Translations under genes and position numbers: made by a program
Assembly: GCA_004297235.1 (NCBI GenBank)
Contig: SCUR01000056.1
Span: 1 to 7,380, forward strand
Origin: Candidatus Manganitrophaceae bacterium
Lineage (GTDB): Bacteria; Nitrospirota; Nitrospiria; SBBL01; Manganitrophaceae
DNA: 7,380 bases
Direction of reading: 5' to 3'
Notes under the pieces: generated by a model
What the model saw: only the letters and a program-made list of their open reading frames with translations
Database searches by the model: none
Told to the model about the DNA's origin: nothing
Shown: positions 1 through 5,917 of the stretch, piece by piece
How the letters are laid out: the number at the start of each line of letters is the position of its first letter
Numbering within the stretch: the first letter of the stretch is position 1

Positions 1-441
1 CAGCCCCCGCCCGATGGCGAGCATCTGCTGCTCCCCCCCGCTCAAGGTCCCGGCGGCCTGCGGCTGCCGCTCTTTCAGCCGGGGGAAGAGGGAAAAAACT
101 TCTTCCAAGCGCCGGGCGCGGGTCGCCCGTGCCGCAAAGGCCCCCAAGGTCAGATGCTCCAGAACCGTCATTCCCGGAAAGATCCGGCGCCCTTCCGGAA
201 CATGCGCGATCCCGCGCGCCGCGACCTGGTGGGGGGCCAGCCGGTCGAGACGCTCCCCTTCGAAGGTGATCTCCCCTTCCTGAATCGACACCAGCCGCGA
301 GATCGCCTTCAATGCGGTGCTCTTCCCCGCCCCGTTCGAGCCGAGCAACACCGTGAGGCGGCCCGGCCGGACCGAGAAGCTCACCCCTTGCAGCGCCGTC
401 GCATCGCCGTAAGCGACCTCCAGGTTCGACACCGTCAGCAT
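1..441 (-). CDS. livF: LivF, branched-chain amino-acid-type ABC transporter ATPase, 3' end cut by window edge
   Basis: This is the second ATPase subunit of a HAAT-family (hydrophobic amino acid) ABC importer. It sits on the cytoplasmic face and hydrolyses ATP together with LivG to drive uptake through LivH/LivM. The first 147 residues are present. They contain a Walker A motif GSNGAGKST at residues 34-42, a VPEGRRIFPGMTVLEHL stretch typical of LivF after the Q-loop region, and the ABC signature LSGGEQQMLAIGRGL from residue 133. Walker B and the H-loop lie beyond the window. The ATG start (441-439) overlaps the livG stop by one base (TGATG). AGGAGG lies about 10 nt upstream, inside the end of livG, so translation is probably coupled. 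Family assignment is secure. The substrate is not readable from this subunit; related transporters carry leucine, isoleucine and valine, other amino acids, amides or urea. Confidence 0.95.
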   Translation of the reverse strand, partial: MLTVSNLEVAYGDATALQGVSFSVRPGRLTVLLGSNGAGKSTALKAISRLVSIQEGEITFEGERLDRLAPHQVAARGIAHVPEGRRIFPGMTVLEHLTLGAFAARATRARRLEEVFSLFPRLKERQPQAAGTLSGGEQQMLAIGRGL

Positions 442-1166
442 CAGGAGACCGCCTCCTCTCCGAGATAAGCGCGGATCACCTCCGGATGGGAAACCACCTC
501 CGAGGGGATCCCCTCCGCGATCTTTTCGCCGAAGTTGAGGACGACGATCCGATCCGAGAGGGCCAGGATCGCCTTCATCACATGCTCCACCACGATGAGC
601 GTCAACCCTTCTTGCTTCAACTCTTTCAGCAGCGCGATCACCCCTTCGATCTCGTGGGAGTGAAGCCCCCCCATCACTTCATCGAGGAGGAGCAGCTGCG
701 GCCGGGTGGCGAGCGCCCGGGCGATTTCCAATTTCTTTCTCTGTCCGATCGGCAACGACCCCGCCAAATCGCCCGCCCGGTCGGCAAGGCCGACCCGCTC
801 CAGCGCCGACAACGCCCCCGGCGTCGCCGCTCGGATCGAGCGCGTGCGGCAGAGGGCGCCGACCAGCACGTTTTCCAAGACGGTCAGATGGGCCAGCGGC
901 CGGACGATCTGAAAGGTCCGGGTAATGCCGAACCGCTTGCAGATCGCCGACGGCCGACGGCCGACCAGGCTCTCCCCGTCACAGCGCACCTCTCCCCGAT
1001 CGGGCCGGATAAAACCGGTGATCAGATGAAACAGGGTCGTCTTCCCGGCGCCGTTGGGGCCGATGAGGCCGAGCGTCTCCCCCGGCGTTACGGTGAAGCT
1101 CACCTCCTTCACCGCGGCAAGCCCGCCGAACGATTTCGTGATCCCCTTCACCTCAAACCGGCGCAC
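441..1166 (-). CDS. livG: LivG, branched-chain amino-acid-type ABC transporter ATPase
   Basis: This 241-residue ATPase is of normal LivG length and pairs with LivF to power the LivHM channel. It has Walker A GPNGAGKTT (36-44) and a Q-loop in TRTFQ (82-86). The signature region LPIGQRKKLEIARAL (138-152) departs from the usual LS.GQ, with Pro and Ile replacing Ser and its neighbour. Walker B plus D-loop is LLLLDEVMGGL (158-168), the H-loop histidine is in VVEHVM (193-198), and a short LivG-type tail ends in RAYLGEEAVS. The start codon is GTG at 1166-1164, backed by GGAGGGG 8 nt upstream; the start lies inside livM, giving a 14-nt overlap. The Pro in the signature is odd, but the other catalytic residues are intact, so I expect an active protein. 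Family assignment is secure; the substrate is inferred only from the operon. Confidence 0.95.
   Translation of the reverse strand: MRRFEVKGITKSFGGLAAVKEVSFTVTPGETLGLIGPNGAGKTTLFHLITGFIRPDRGEVRCDGESLVGRRPSAICKRFGITRTFQIVRPLAHLTVLENVLVGALCRTRSIRAATPGALSALERVGLADRAGDLAGSLPIGQRKKLEIARALATRPQLLLLDEVMGGLHSHEIEGVIALLKELKQEGLTLIVVEHVMKAILALSDRIVVLNFGEKIAEGIPSEVVSHPEVIRAYLGEEAVS
443..457 (-). promoter_or_regulatory. Hairpin covering the livF ribosome binding site
   Basis: On the minus-strand mRNA, AGGAG (457-453) can pair with CTCCT (447-443) around a 5-nt loop, and the livF ATG follows two bases later. AGGAGG is the only good Shine-Dalgarno sequence for livF and lies inside the last codons of livG. 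A ribosome finishing livG would melt this stem, which would couple LivF synthesis to LivG. The pairing is seen directly; the regulatory role is inference from a short 5-bp stem. Confidence 0.35.
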
Positions 1167-2082
1167 GGCGTTTTCCCCTCCAAAATTTCCCGAGCGATCC
1201 GATGATCCCCTCCGGCATGAAGAGGATCACAACCACCACCAAAACACCGTAAATAAAAAAATGGGCGGAGAGAAACCAGAGCCGCAGGCCTTCGCTCAGT
1301 GCGGTGATCGCCACCGCCCCGACCGCCGGTCCGAAGACGGTCCCCATCCCGCCGATGATCGCCAGCAGCGCCATCTCGATCGACCGCTCCACCGTCAGGG
1401 TCGACGCGGGATCGATGAAGCCGATATAGAACGCATAGAAGCTCCCCGCGAGCGCCGTAAAAAAAGCGCTCGCCAAGAGCGCCAGCAACTTATAGCCGAG
1501 AAGGTTCACCCCAAGGCTCTCCGCCGCTTCCTGATCTTCGCGGATGGCAAAGAGGTAGTATCCCCACTTGGAGTGGCGGATCAGCGCCGCCGCCGAAAGG
1601 GTCGCGAAGGCAATAAGGAGGGCGGCATAGTAGAATTGGACTTTGCTGGAGAAGAGGGGACGGAGGATCAGAAGTCCCTCCGAACCGTGCGTCACCTCTT
1701 TCCAATTCTGAGCGACGAGTCTGAGTATCTCGGCCAAGGCAATCGTAGCGAGGGCGAAGTAAGGCCCCTTCAATCGGAAACAAATCCAGCCCAACACCGC
1801 CGCGACCAAGAGGCTCAACGCCCCGCCGAGCCACATCCCCTGCCAGCCGGGAAGAGCCCATCTCAAATGGGCGAGGGTGGCGCCGTAGGCGCCGATTCCG
1901 AAAAAGGCGGCATGTCCAAGCGAGAGCTGGCCGGCAAACCCGCCGATGAGGTTCCACGCCGTCCCCAGAGTGACATTAAGCAGAAGCAAGATGAAAAAAT
2001 GTAGGAGAAACCCCTCCCCGGCCCAGAGGGGAACGGCCGCCATCACGGCTGAGGCGACGGCCAAGATGATCCCGTCCCTCAT
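1153..2082 (-). CDS. livM: LivM, branched-chain amino-acid-type ABC transporter permease
   Basis: This 309-residue inner-membrane protein, of the BPD_transp_2 (LivM) family, forms half of the substrate channel. It starts with a hydrophobic segment (about 4-21), and several further membrane helices follow. Family landmarks are GGFAGQLSLGHAAFFGIGAY (47-66), the cytoplasmic coupling segment FAIREDQEAAESLGVN (178-193) that contacts the ATPases, IGGMGTVFGPAVGA (243-256) and the closing LFMPEGIIG (287-295). The ATG at 2082 has GGGAGGT 7 nt upstream and overlaps the livH stop by 4 nt (ATGA), a classic coupling arrangement. It ends inside livG. The length is typical and no defects are seen. Confidence 0.95.
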   Translation of the reverse strand: MRDGIILAVASAVMAAVPLWAGEGFLLHFFILLLLNVTLGTAWNLIGGFAGQLSLGHAAFFGIGAYGATLAHLRWALPGWQGMWLGGALSLLVAAVLGWICFRLKGPYFALATIALAEILRLVAQNWKEVTHGSEGLLILRPLFSSKVQFYYAALLIAFATLSAAALIRHSKWGYYLFAIREDQEAAESLGVNLLGYKLLALLASAFFTALAGSFYAFYIGFIDPASTLTVERSIEMALLAIIGGMGTVFGPAVGAVAITALSEGLRLWFLSAHFFIYGVLVVVVILFMPEGIIGSLGKFWRGKRRAPV

Positions 2083-2954
2083 AAGCGGGACCTCCCAAAG
2101 AGGCCGGACGGCTTCACCAGCAATACTCCCAAAAAGAGAAGCAGTCCGATCGCATCCTTATAACCGCTGGAGAGGTAGACCGCGCCGAGCGATTCGGCCA
2201 CCCCGAGCAGGAGGCCGCCGGCCATGGCGCCGGTGATGCTCCCCATTCCGCCGAGGACGGTTACCACGAACGCTTTGAGGGTGAACGCCCCGCCGACCGC
2301 CGGGAAGATATAATAGATCGGATCGAGAAGGCTTCCGGCCACCCCGACCAGCGCCGATCCGATCCCGAAAGCCAACCACCCCATTCGGCGGGCATCGATC
2401 CCGATCAACATCGCCGCATCGCGATCCTCCGCCGTCGCCCGGATCGCCTTGCCGGTCCAGCTCTTCATCAGGAAGAGATAAAGCCCGCCGGTCATGACGA
2501 TGGTCACCAGGAAAGAGAGCGACATTGGAACACTTAAACTGATCGGCCCGAGATAGAAGACCGCGCCGGAATAGGAGGTGGTGATGTTTCGATAATCGGG
2601 GCCGAAGAGGAGAAGGATGCCGTTGGAGAGGATGAGGGAGAGGCCGACCGTCAGCAAGATCTGGTTCTCTTCCTTCGCCCGGAGGACCGGCTGAATGAAG
2701 ATCCGCTCGATCGCCGCCCCGAAGAAGAACAGAGCCGGGGCGACGAGGAGGATGGAGAGAAACGGGTCAATCCGGAGGAAAACAAAGAGAGCGTAGGTGA
2801 GATACATCCCGACCACCATCAACTCGCCATGGGCAAAGTTGATGATCCGCATGACCCCGAAGATTAAACTTAAGCCGATTCCGATCTGGACATAAAGGCC
2901 GCCGGTGAGGAGACCGGAGAGGAGGGTTTGAATGAAAATGAGAAGGGGGCTCAT
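2079..2954 (-). CDS. livH: LivH, branched-chain amino-acid-type ABC transporter permease
   Basis: This is the other channel subunit of the importer, a 291-residue inner-membrane protein of the LivH branch of BPD_transp_2. Landmarks are the first helix LLSGLLTGGLYVQIGIGLSL (11-30), the LivH hallmark NFAHGELMVVGMY (39-51), the coupling segment RATAEDRDAAMLIGID (172-187), and KAFVVTVLGGMGSITGAMAG (227-246) followed by a terminal VKPSGLFG (280-287). I chose the ATG at 2954 because LivH proteins begin directly before the first helix. An in-frame ATG at 3017 would add 21 polar residues unlike the family and lies inside a perfect hairpin. Neither start has a strong Shine-Dalgarno sequence, so the start is less sure than the identity. 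It follows livK after a 100-nt gap and overlaps livM by 4 nt. Confidence 0.93.
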   Translation of the reverse strand: MSPLLIFIQTLLSGLLTGGLYVQIGIGLSLIFGVMRIINFAHGELMVVGMYLTYALFVFLRIDPFLSILLVAPALFFFGAAIERIFIQPVLRAKEENQILLTVGLSLILSNGILLLFGPDYRNITTSYSGAVFYLGPISLSVPMSLSFLVTIVMTGGLYLFLMKSWTGKAIRATAEDRDAAMLIGIDARRMGWLAFGIGSALVGVAGSLLDPIYYIFPAVGGAFTLKAFVVTVLGGMGSITGAMAGGLLLGVAESLGAVYLSSGYKDAIGLLLFLGVLLVKPSGLFGRSRL

Positions 2955-3004
2955 TGATCGATCGGCTCGTGGCGCTCGTGTATCGTAAGAACGGGTCTTT
3001 TCCG

Positions 3005-3022
3005 AAGGGATACACATCCCTT
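3005..3022 (-). promoter_or_regulatory. Intercistronic hairpin between livK and livH
   Basis: The sequence AAGGGAT-GTGT-ATCCCTT (read on the minus strand) is a perfect 7-bp stem with a 4-nt loop. It lies about 33 nt after the livK stop and 50 nt before the chosen livH start. No U-run follows, so it is not a standard intrinsic terminator. In many binding-protein operons a stem at this place protects the 3' end of the binding-protein mRNA and keeps permease expression lower; that role here is inference. Confidence 0.5.
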
Positions 3023-3054
3023 ACATGATGCCGTTTGCCCCTGCCGCCGCTCCC

Positions 3055-4263
3055 TTATCTTTTAGCCCGTTCTTTCCAAGGAGGGATGGGTGAGATGATT
3101 TTCCCGGTGGCGAAGGCCGGGGGCCAGACCGTAATATACTTGCCATTGAGAATCTGAAGGACCGGCATCTCGTGTCGGTTCTGATTCGTGAAGCCGTCGT
3201 AACTCTCGAACTTGATCGGCCCGAACAGCGTTTTCAGATCGGTCTGCTTGAGCGCGTCGCGCAGCTTGGCGCGGTCGGTTCCACCGGCCCGGCTGATGGC
3301 GTCGGCCAGAACCAACACCGCCGCATAACTCTCGGCCGAATGGTAGGTCGGCGGACGGCCATAGGTTTTTTGATAATCGGCGGCGAACTCCTTCGATCCG
3401 GGAAAAGGCTGGTCCGGCGCCCATTGGGTGTTGGTCAGAAGGTACTCGGCGTCGGCCCCCGCCCCCTCCAGAAACTCCGCGGTGGTAAATCCCGCACCCG
3501 CGCCGGCGAAGGCCTTTGGGTTGAGATCGACCTCGTGCGCCTGACGCATCAGCAAGATCGCATCCTGAACGTAGGAGACCATGAAGACGACATCGGGCTG
3601 CGTCCCTTTGATCTTCAGGAGCGTCGGCTTGAAATCGGCCGCCCCTTTCTCATACTGCTCGACGAGACGGACGTCGATCCCATTTTTCTTCGCATCTTCC
3701 TGAATCGATTTGGCGGTGCTGGAGCCGAAGAGGGTGCTCTCGTGGATGATCGCGAGCGTTTTCGGCTTCACCGTCCGGCGAAGCGCCTCCATCATGGAGG
3801 TGGCATAGACCGCGGAGGGGGCGTTGATCCGAAAGACCCACTCGAACCCTTGGCGGGTGATCTCATCCGACGCGCCGGTGGGACAGAGAAAGGGGATGCC
3901 GTTCCGATTGGCGATCCCCGCCGCGGAGAAGGTCGACTGGCTGGTATACGCGCCCGCAATCGCGACGACCTTGTGCCGTCCGATGAGACTCTCCACCGCC
4001 GAGATCGCCCCTTGGGTTTTTCCGCCGTCATCTTCATAAACCAGCTCCAACGGCCGGCCGAGCACTCCTCCCTTTGCATTGATCGCCTTGAGCGCCAGGT
4101 CGTACCCGTTTTTCTGCGCGCTTCCGAGCGGCGCCTCCGGGCCGGTCAGGGTCGTGATCACACCGATTTTAATCGGCTCCGCCGCCTGGAGAGAAGGCGT
4201 GATCAGTAATCCTAAAAAGAGAATCGCAATCCAGAAGAGCGCTTTGGGATGGAGAGGCTTCAT
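3055..4263 (-). CDS. livK: LivK-type periplasmic substrate-binding protein
   Basis: This 402-residue binding protein of the Peripla_BP_6 (type 1 HAAT) fold captures the substrate and delivers it to LivHM. A Sec signal peptide is clear: a short basic N-terminus (MKPLHPK), a hydrophobic core at about 8-22 and probable cleavage after LQA (25-27). There is no lipobox cysteine, so the mature protein is soluble. The mature domain opens with the family start IKIGVITTLTGPEAPLGSAQ (31-50). It continues with the IAGAYTSQST and PTGASDEIT stretches (102-111, 128-136), whose Ser/Thr residues line the ligand site in this family, and FGSSTAKS (179-186). The start is ATG 4263: the predicted -10 box occupies 4271-4276, so the in-frame TTG 4281 and ATG 4272 are less likely. 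No Shine-Dalgarno sequence is visible. The ligand could be branched-chain amino acids, other amino acids or amides; sequence reading alone does not decide. Confidence 0.93.
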   Translation of the reverse strand: MKPLHPKALFWIAILFLGLLITPSLQAAEPIKIGVITTLTGPEAPLGSAQKNGYDLALKAINAKGGVLGRPLELVYEDDGGKTQGAISAVESLIGRHKVVAIAGAYTSQSTFSAAGIANRNGIPFLCPTGASDEITRQGFEWVFRINAPSAVYATSMMEALRRTVKPKTLAIIHESTLFGSSTAKSIQEDAKKNGIDVRLVEQYEKGAADFKPTLLKIKGTQPDVVFMVSYVQDAILLMRQAHEVDLNPKAFAGAGAGFTTAEFLEGAGADAEYLLTNTQWAPDQPFPGSKEFAADYQKTYGRPPTYHSAESYAAVLVLADAISRAGGTDRAKLRDALKQTDLKTLFGPIKFESYDGFTNQNRHEMPVLQILNGKYITVWPPAFATGKIISPIPPWKERAKR

Positions 4264-4270
4264 CGGGCGC

Positions 4271-4300
4271 ATTATGACCAATCGCTTTAAGCAAAGTCAA
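4271..4300 (-). promoter_or_regulatory. Sigma70-like promoter of the liv operon
   Basis: On the minus strand, TTGACT (4300-4295, 5/6 to consensus) is followed by an 18-nt spacer and CATAAT (4276-4271, 5/6 to consensus). Transcription would start near 4264, at or just before the livK ATG (4263-4261), which would make livK leaderless or nearly so. The box matches are seen directly; use of the promoter is inference. Confidence 0.55.
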
Positions 4301-4528
4301 GGTCCGGGGCCGTCTCTGCGGGTAAAAAACGAACTTGATCTCTTTGAGACGCGGACGGACTCCGCCCCATTGGGAGGTTACACTCTTCTCATACCAGCGA
4401 CAAGGAAATGATCGGATCAGATTTGCGGATCGGTCGTTGATCAACAGCGGCCCGAGTTGGGACGGGGTGTCTACCGCTTCGGTCGTGTCCTCATTTAATT
4501 ATAAATATTGTTTAAAGAACGAAGGAGA
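4301..4528. other. Non-coding region upstream of the liv promoter
   Basis: No credible gene is present. The region contains a perfect 10-bp palindrome GTTGATCAAC (4436-4445), lying about 135 nt upstream of the liv -35 box, which could be a regulator site but is short enough to be chance. It also contains an AT-rich patch (about 4491-4516) standing out from GC-rich surroundings, with TATAAT on the minus strand (4503-4498) but no matching -35. Nothing else is recognised. Confidence 0.4.
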
Positions 4529-4556
4529 TTGGAATGGGGCGTTGCCCCAAGCCCCA
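4529..4556 (+). repeat. Left arm of 28-bp inverted repeat
   Basis: It begins TTGGAATGGGGC and ends CAAGCCCCA. Within the arm TGGGGC-GTT-GCCCCA (4535-4549) can fold as a 6-bp stem. The identical 28 bases occur on the minus strand at 4880-4853, with no mismatch. Confidence 0.85.
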
Positions 4557-4560
4557 CGAC

Positions 4561-4582
4561 GGGGGTTGCTTGCCCAACCCCC
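4561..4582 (+). repeat. GC-rich hairpin, terminator-like on the plus strand
   Basis: GGGGGTTG (4561-4568) pairs perfectly with CAACCCCC (4575-4582) around a 6-nt loop and is followed by TTTCGATT. It could stop plus-strand transcription, but no plus-strand gene lies upstream, so it is more likely part of the repeat cluster. Confidence 0.5.
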
Positions 4583-4601
4583 TTTCGATTCCTAAGGGAC
4601 A

Positions 4602-4617
4602 CCAGGGAGAGCCCTGG
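4602..4617. repeat. Small hairpin CCAGGG-AGAG-CCCTGG
   Basis: A perfect 6-bp stem with a 4-nt loop, 19 nt after the preceding hairpin. This pair of hairpins resembles multi-stem intergenic repeats found dispersed in many bacterial genomes; I cannot name a family. Confidence 0.45.
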
Positions 4618-4818
4618 ACCCCACGGTCGAACTCGGCGCGATCGCGCAAGTACGGCGCGGATCGCCCCTCAAACAGGCTCCGACCTATAAAGGTAGGTGA
4701 ACCGTCTGACAGAAGGAACGCAGGAGTGCTTCATTGACAGAGGAACATCCTTCCAAGCGCGCAGGCTCTTTCGGGACCAGGCCTGAACACACAACCCACA
4801 GAGGCTAAATTCTTTCAC

Positions 4819-4846
4819 TCCGCAATCCGCATTCCGCACTCCGCAA
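4819..4846. repeat. Heptamer tandem repeat, four copies of TCCGCAN
   Basis: Four consecutive 7-bp units read TCCGCAA, TCCGCAT, TCCGCAC and TCCGCAA, differing only in the last base. The array ends 6 bp before the right 28-bp arm. Seven-base units do not keep a reading frame and there is no gene here, so this is an intergenic simple repeat that could vary in copy number by slippage. Confidence 0.8.
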
Positions 4847-4852
4847 TCGAGC

Positions 4853-4880
4853 TGGGGCTTGGGGCAACGCCCCATTCCAA
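4853..4880 (-). repeat. Right arm of 28-bp inverted repeat
   Basis: Exact reverse complement of the left arm at 4529-4556. It lies 26 nt beyond the methyltransferase stop, on the strand that gene is read from, so its internal 6-bp stem could also shape the 3' end of that mRNA. No U-run follows. Confidence 0.85.
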
Positions 4881-4906
4881 CTATCTGCAACTCGCAAATG
4901 AGGACA

Positions 4907-5710
4907 CTACCACCGCTTCCACCCGGACAAGACACACCGCTGAGCGATCAAGGGGGTAAAGCTTGGAAGGTCTTCGGATACCGCCCGCATCATTTCGTCG
5001 GCCAGGCGCGGGTCCTTGAAGCATTCATACACGTCGTCCAGAAAACCTCCGCGCAGCAGCGGATGATGGAGGAACATCAAACCGGGGCCGGTGGCGACTT
5101 CCAGCGGCCACTCGGCCGCCTCGACCCGTTGGAGACCGAGCGCGGTCAGCCACCCGCGGCCCTCTTCCGCAGAAGGCCGCTCGGCGATATACGCCGCGAG
5201 CCCTCGCCGCTCCGCGATGAATCCGCGCGCCGCCATTTCCCGATCGATCCTCCGCCAGAGGGAGTCAAACGTGCCGAGCGAAGGGAAGGTCAGCACCAGC
5301 TGCCCCCCCGGCTTGAGATGTTTGACCAAGCCCCGGACCGCGTCGAAGCGATTCGGACGAAAGAACATCACCGAGAGGTTGCCGGTGATTCGATCGAAGG
5401 CCGGCACGGCCGGCGGGATCGCCCGCAGGTCGATGCGCTCGAAACGAAGCCAGGGAAGCTGGCGCCCCTGAATCATCCGAGCGCGGGCGATCTGATGCTC
5501 GCTCACATCGATCGCGAGCACCTGTCCCGTGGCGCCGACCTGCTCGGCCAGGTAGAAGGCGGGGATGCCATGGCCGCAGGCGACATCGAGAACGGTGGCT
5601 CCCGGGAAAAGATCCAACTGCTTCAGCAACGCCTCGGCAAAAGGCGTCGACCAAGGATCCTTCGCCGGCAGAGGCCAGCGTAAGGTCCGATCGTCGCCGC
5701 GCTCGGTCAT
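4907..5710 (-). CDS. Class I SAM-dependent methyltransferase
   Basis: This 267-residue cytoplasmic enzyme has the Rossmann-type SAM-binding domain. Motif I is TVLDVACGHG (39-48). The acidic end of strand 2 is LAIDVSEHQIARAR (65-78), where the Asp would bind the SAM ribose. FERIDLRAIP (90-99) is the next strand region, and the post-motif GLVKHLKPGGQLVLTFP (127-143) is typical of Methyltransf_11/25-type proteins. The C-terminal 120 residues are a variable, probably substrate-binding region without a recognised motif. The acceptor substrate cannot be told; small molecules such as quinone precursors or polyketide-like compounds are common in this class. ATG 5710 has AGGAG 7 nt upstream, which fixes the start. 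The gene stands alone: liv genes lie past a 640-nt gap and the small 5918 gene is beyond a hairpin. No convincing promoter was found in 5711-5870. Confidence 0.9.
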   Translation of the reverse strand: MTERGDDRTLRWPLPAKDPWSTPFAEALLKQLDLFPGATVLDVACGHGIPAFYLAEQVGATGQVLAIDVSEHQIARARMIQGRQLPWLRFERIDLRAIPPAVPAFDRITGNLSVMFFRPNRFDAVRGLVKHLKPGGQLVLTFPSLGTFDSLWRRIDREMAARGFIAERRGLAAYIAERPSAEEGRGWLTALGLQRVEAAEWPLEVATGPGLMFLHHPLLRGGFLDDVYECFKDPRLADEMMRAVSEDLPSFTPLIAQRCVLSGWKRW

Positions 5711-5871
5711 CGGTCTACTCCTGCTTCCATCGGATCCTCACCCCCCTATTGATCTGCCTGTGGAAATCGGATCGTGGCGAAATTGAATAAAGGCGGGAAA
5801 TACTTCCAGGAAGGGAGCCGATCCGGCACGAGATCGAGCGTGGGCCGATGAAGCCTATCCCGCTCGAAATT
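5711..5871. other. Methyltransferase upstream region, no gene seen
   Basis: Apart from the methyltransferase ribosome binding site (about 5718-5722) there is a 7-bp inverted repeat TCGAGCG/CGCTCGA (5834-5840, 5861-5867) with a 20-nt loop. Promoter boxes are too weak to call. A 64-codon frame through this stretch is arginine, serine and isoleucine rich and looks spurious. Confidence 0.4.
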
Positions 5872-5897
5872 CGGGGCAGGCGGGAAGGCCTGCCCCG
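5872..5897 (-). terminator. GC-rich hairpin, probable terminator of the small acidic protein gene
   Basis: CGGGGCAGGC (5872-5881) pairs perfectly with GCCTGCCCCG (5888-5897) around a 6-nt loop, beginning 20 nt after the stop of the 5918-6091 gene. Read on the minus strand it is followed only by AATTTCG, so the U-tract is poor. It is the strongest stem in this gap and probably separates the small gene from the methyltransferase, but an intergenic repeat is an alternative. Confidence 0.5.
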
Positions 5898-5917
5898 TTC
5901 CTTCAACATTCCGTTCT

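Larger units (their letters stand above)
4529..4880. repeat. 352-bp segment bounded by 28-bp perfect inverted repeats; possible non-autonomous element or repeat cluster
   Basis: The outer 28 bases on each side are exact reverse complements (4529-4556 and 4853-4880), enclosing 296 bp without a credible ORF. Inside are GC-rich hairpins at 4561-4582 and 4602-4617, a 12-bp palindrome GCGCGATCGCGC (4636-4647), an imperfect direct repeat TGACAGA(A)GGAAC at 4707-4719 and 4735-4746, and a heptamer tandem array at 4819-4846. The bases outside the two arms show no obvious target-site duplication. It could be two REP-like copies in opposite orientation, a MITE-like element, or a decayed insertion. The repeats are seen; the element interpretation is inference. 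Confidence 0.55.

Noticed and set aside
486..2004. Long plus-strand open frames (486-1205 and 1054-2004) antisense to livG and livM
   Set aside because: Low-complexity Arg, Pro, Gln and Asp-rich products; the minus strand carries full transporter motifs in these positions.
2955..3017. 21-residue N-terminal extension of livH from ATG 3017
   Set aside because: The extra residues are polar and unlike LivH proteins, and the ATG is inside a perfect hairpin with no proper ribosome site.
3172..4209. 345-codon plus-strand open frame antisense to livK
   Set aside because: GC-rich coding DNA often leaves the opposite strand open. The product is Arg/Gly/Asp rich with no domain, while the minus frame is an unmistakable LivK.
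4534..4737. 67-codon frame with AAGGAG in front (MGRCPKP...)
   Set aside because: It runs through the inverted repeat and hairpins. The other repeat copy gives the same MGRCPKP peptide in a minus-strand frame (4669-4935), which shows the peptide is a translation of a repeat rather than a protein.
4282..4906. tRNA, CRISPR array or transposase remnant in the large gap
   Set aside because: No cloverleaf with T-loop consensus, no spaced direct repeats of CRISPR length, and no frame with transposase motifs. Only the short repeats listed are present.
4859..5683. 274-codon plus-strand frame antisense to the methyltransferase
   Set aside because: Arginine and proline rich shadow. The opposite frame has the SAM-binding motif and a good ribosome site.
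5715..5909. 64-codon minus-strand frame between the small gene and the methyltransferase
   Set aside because: Its start overlaps the 5872-5897 hairpin region, composition is random-looking and no family resemblance is seen.
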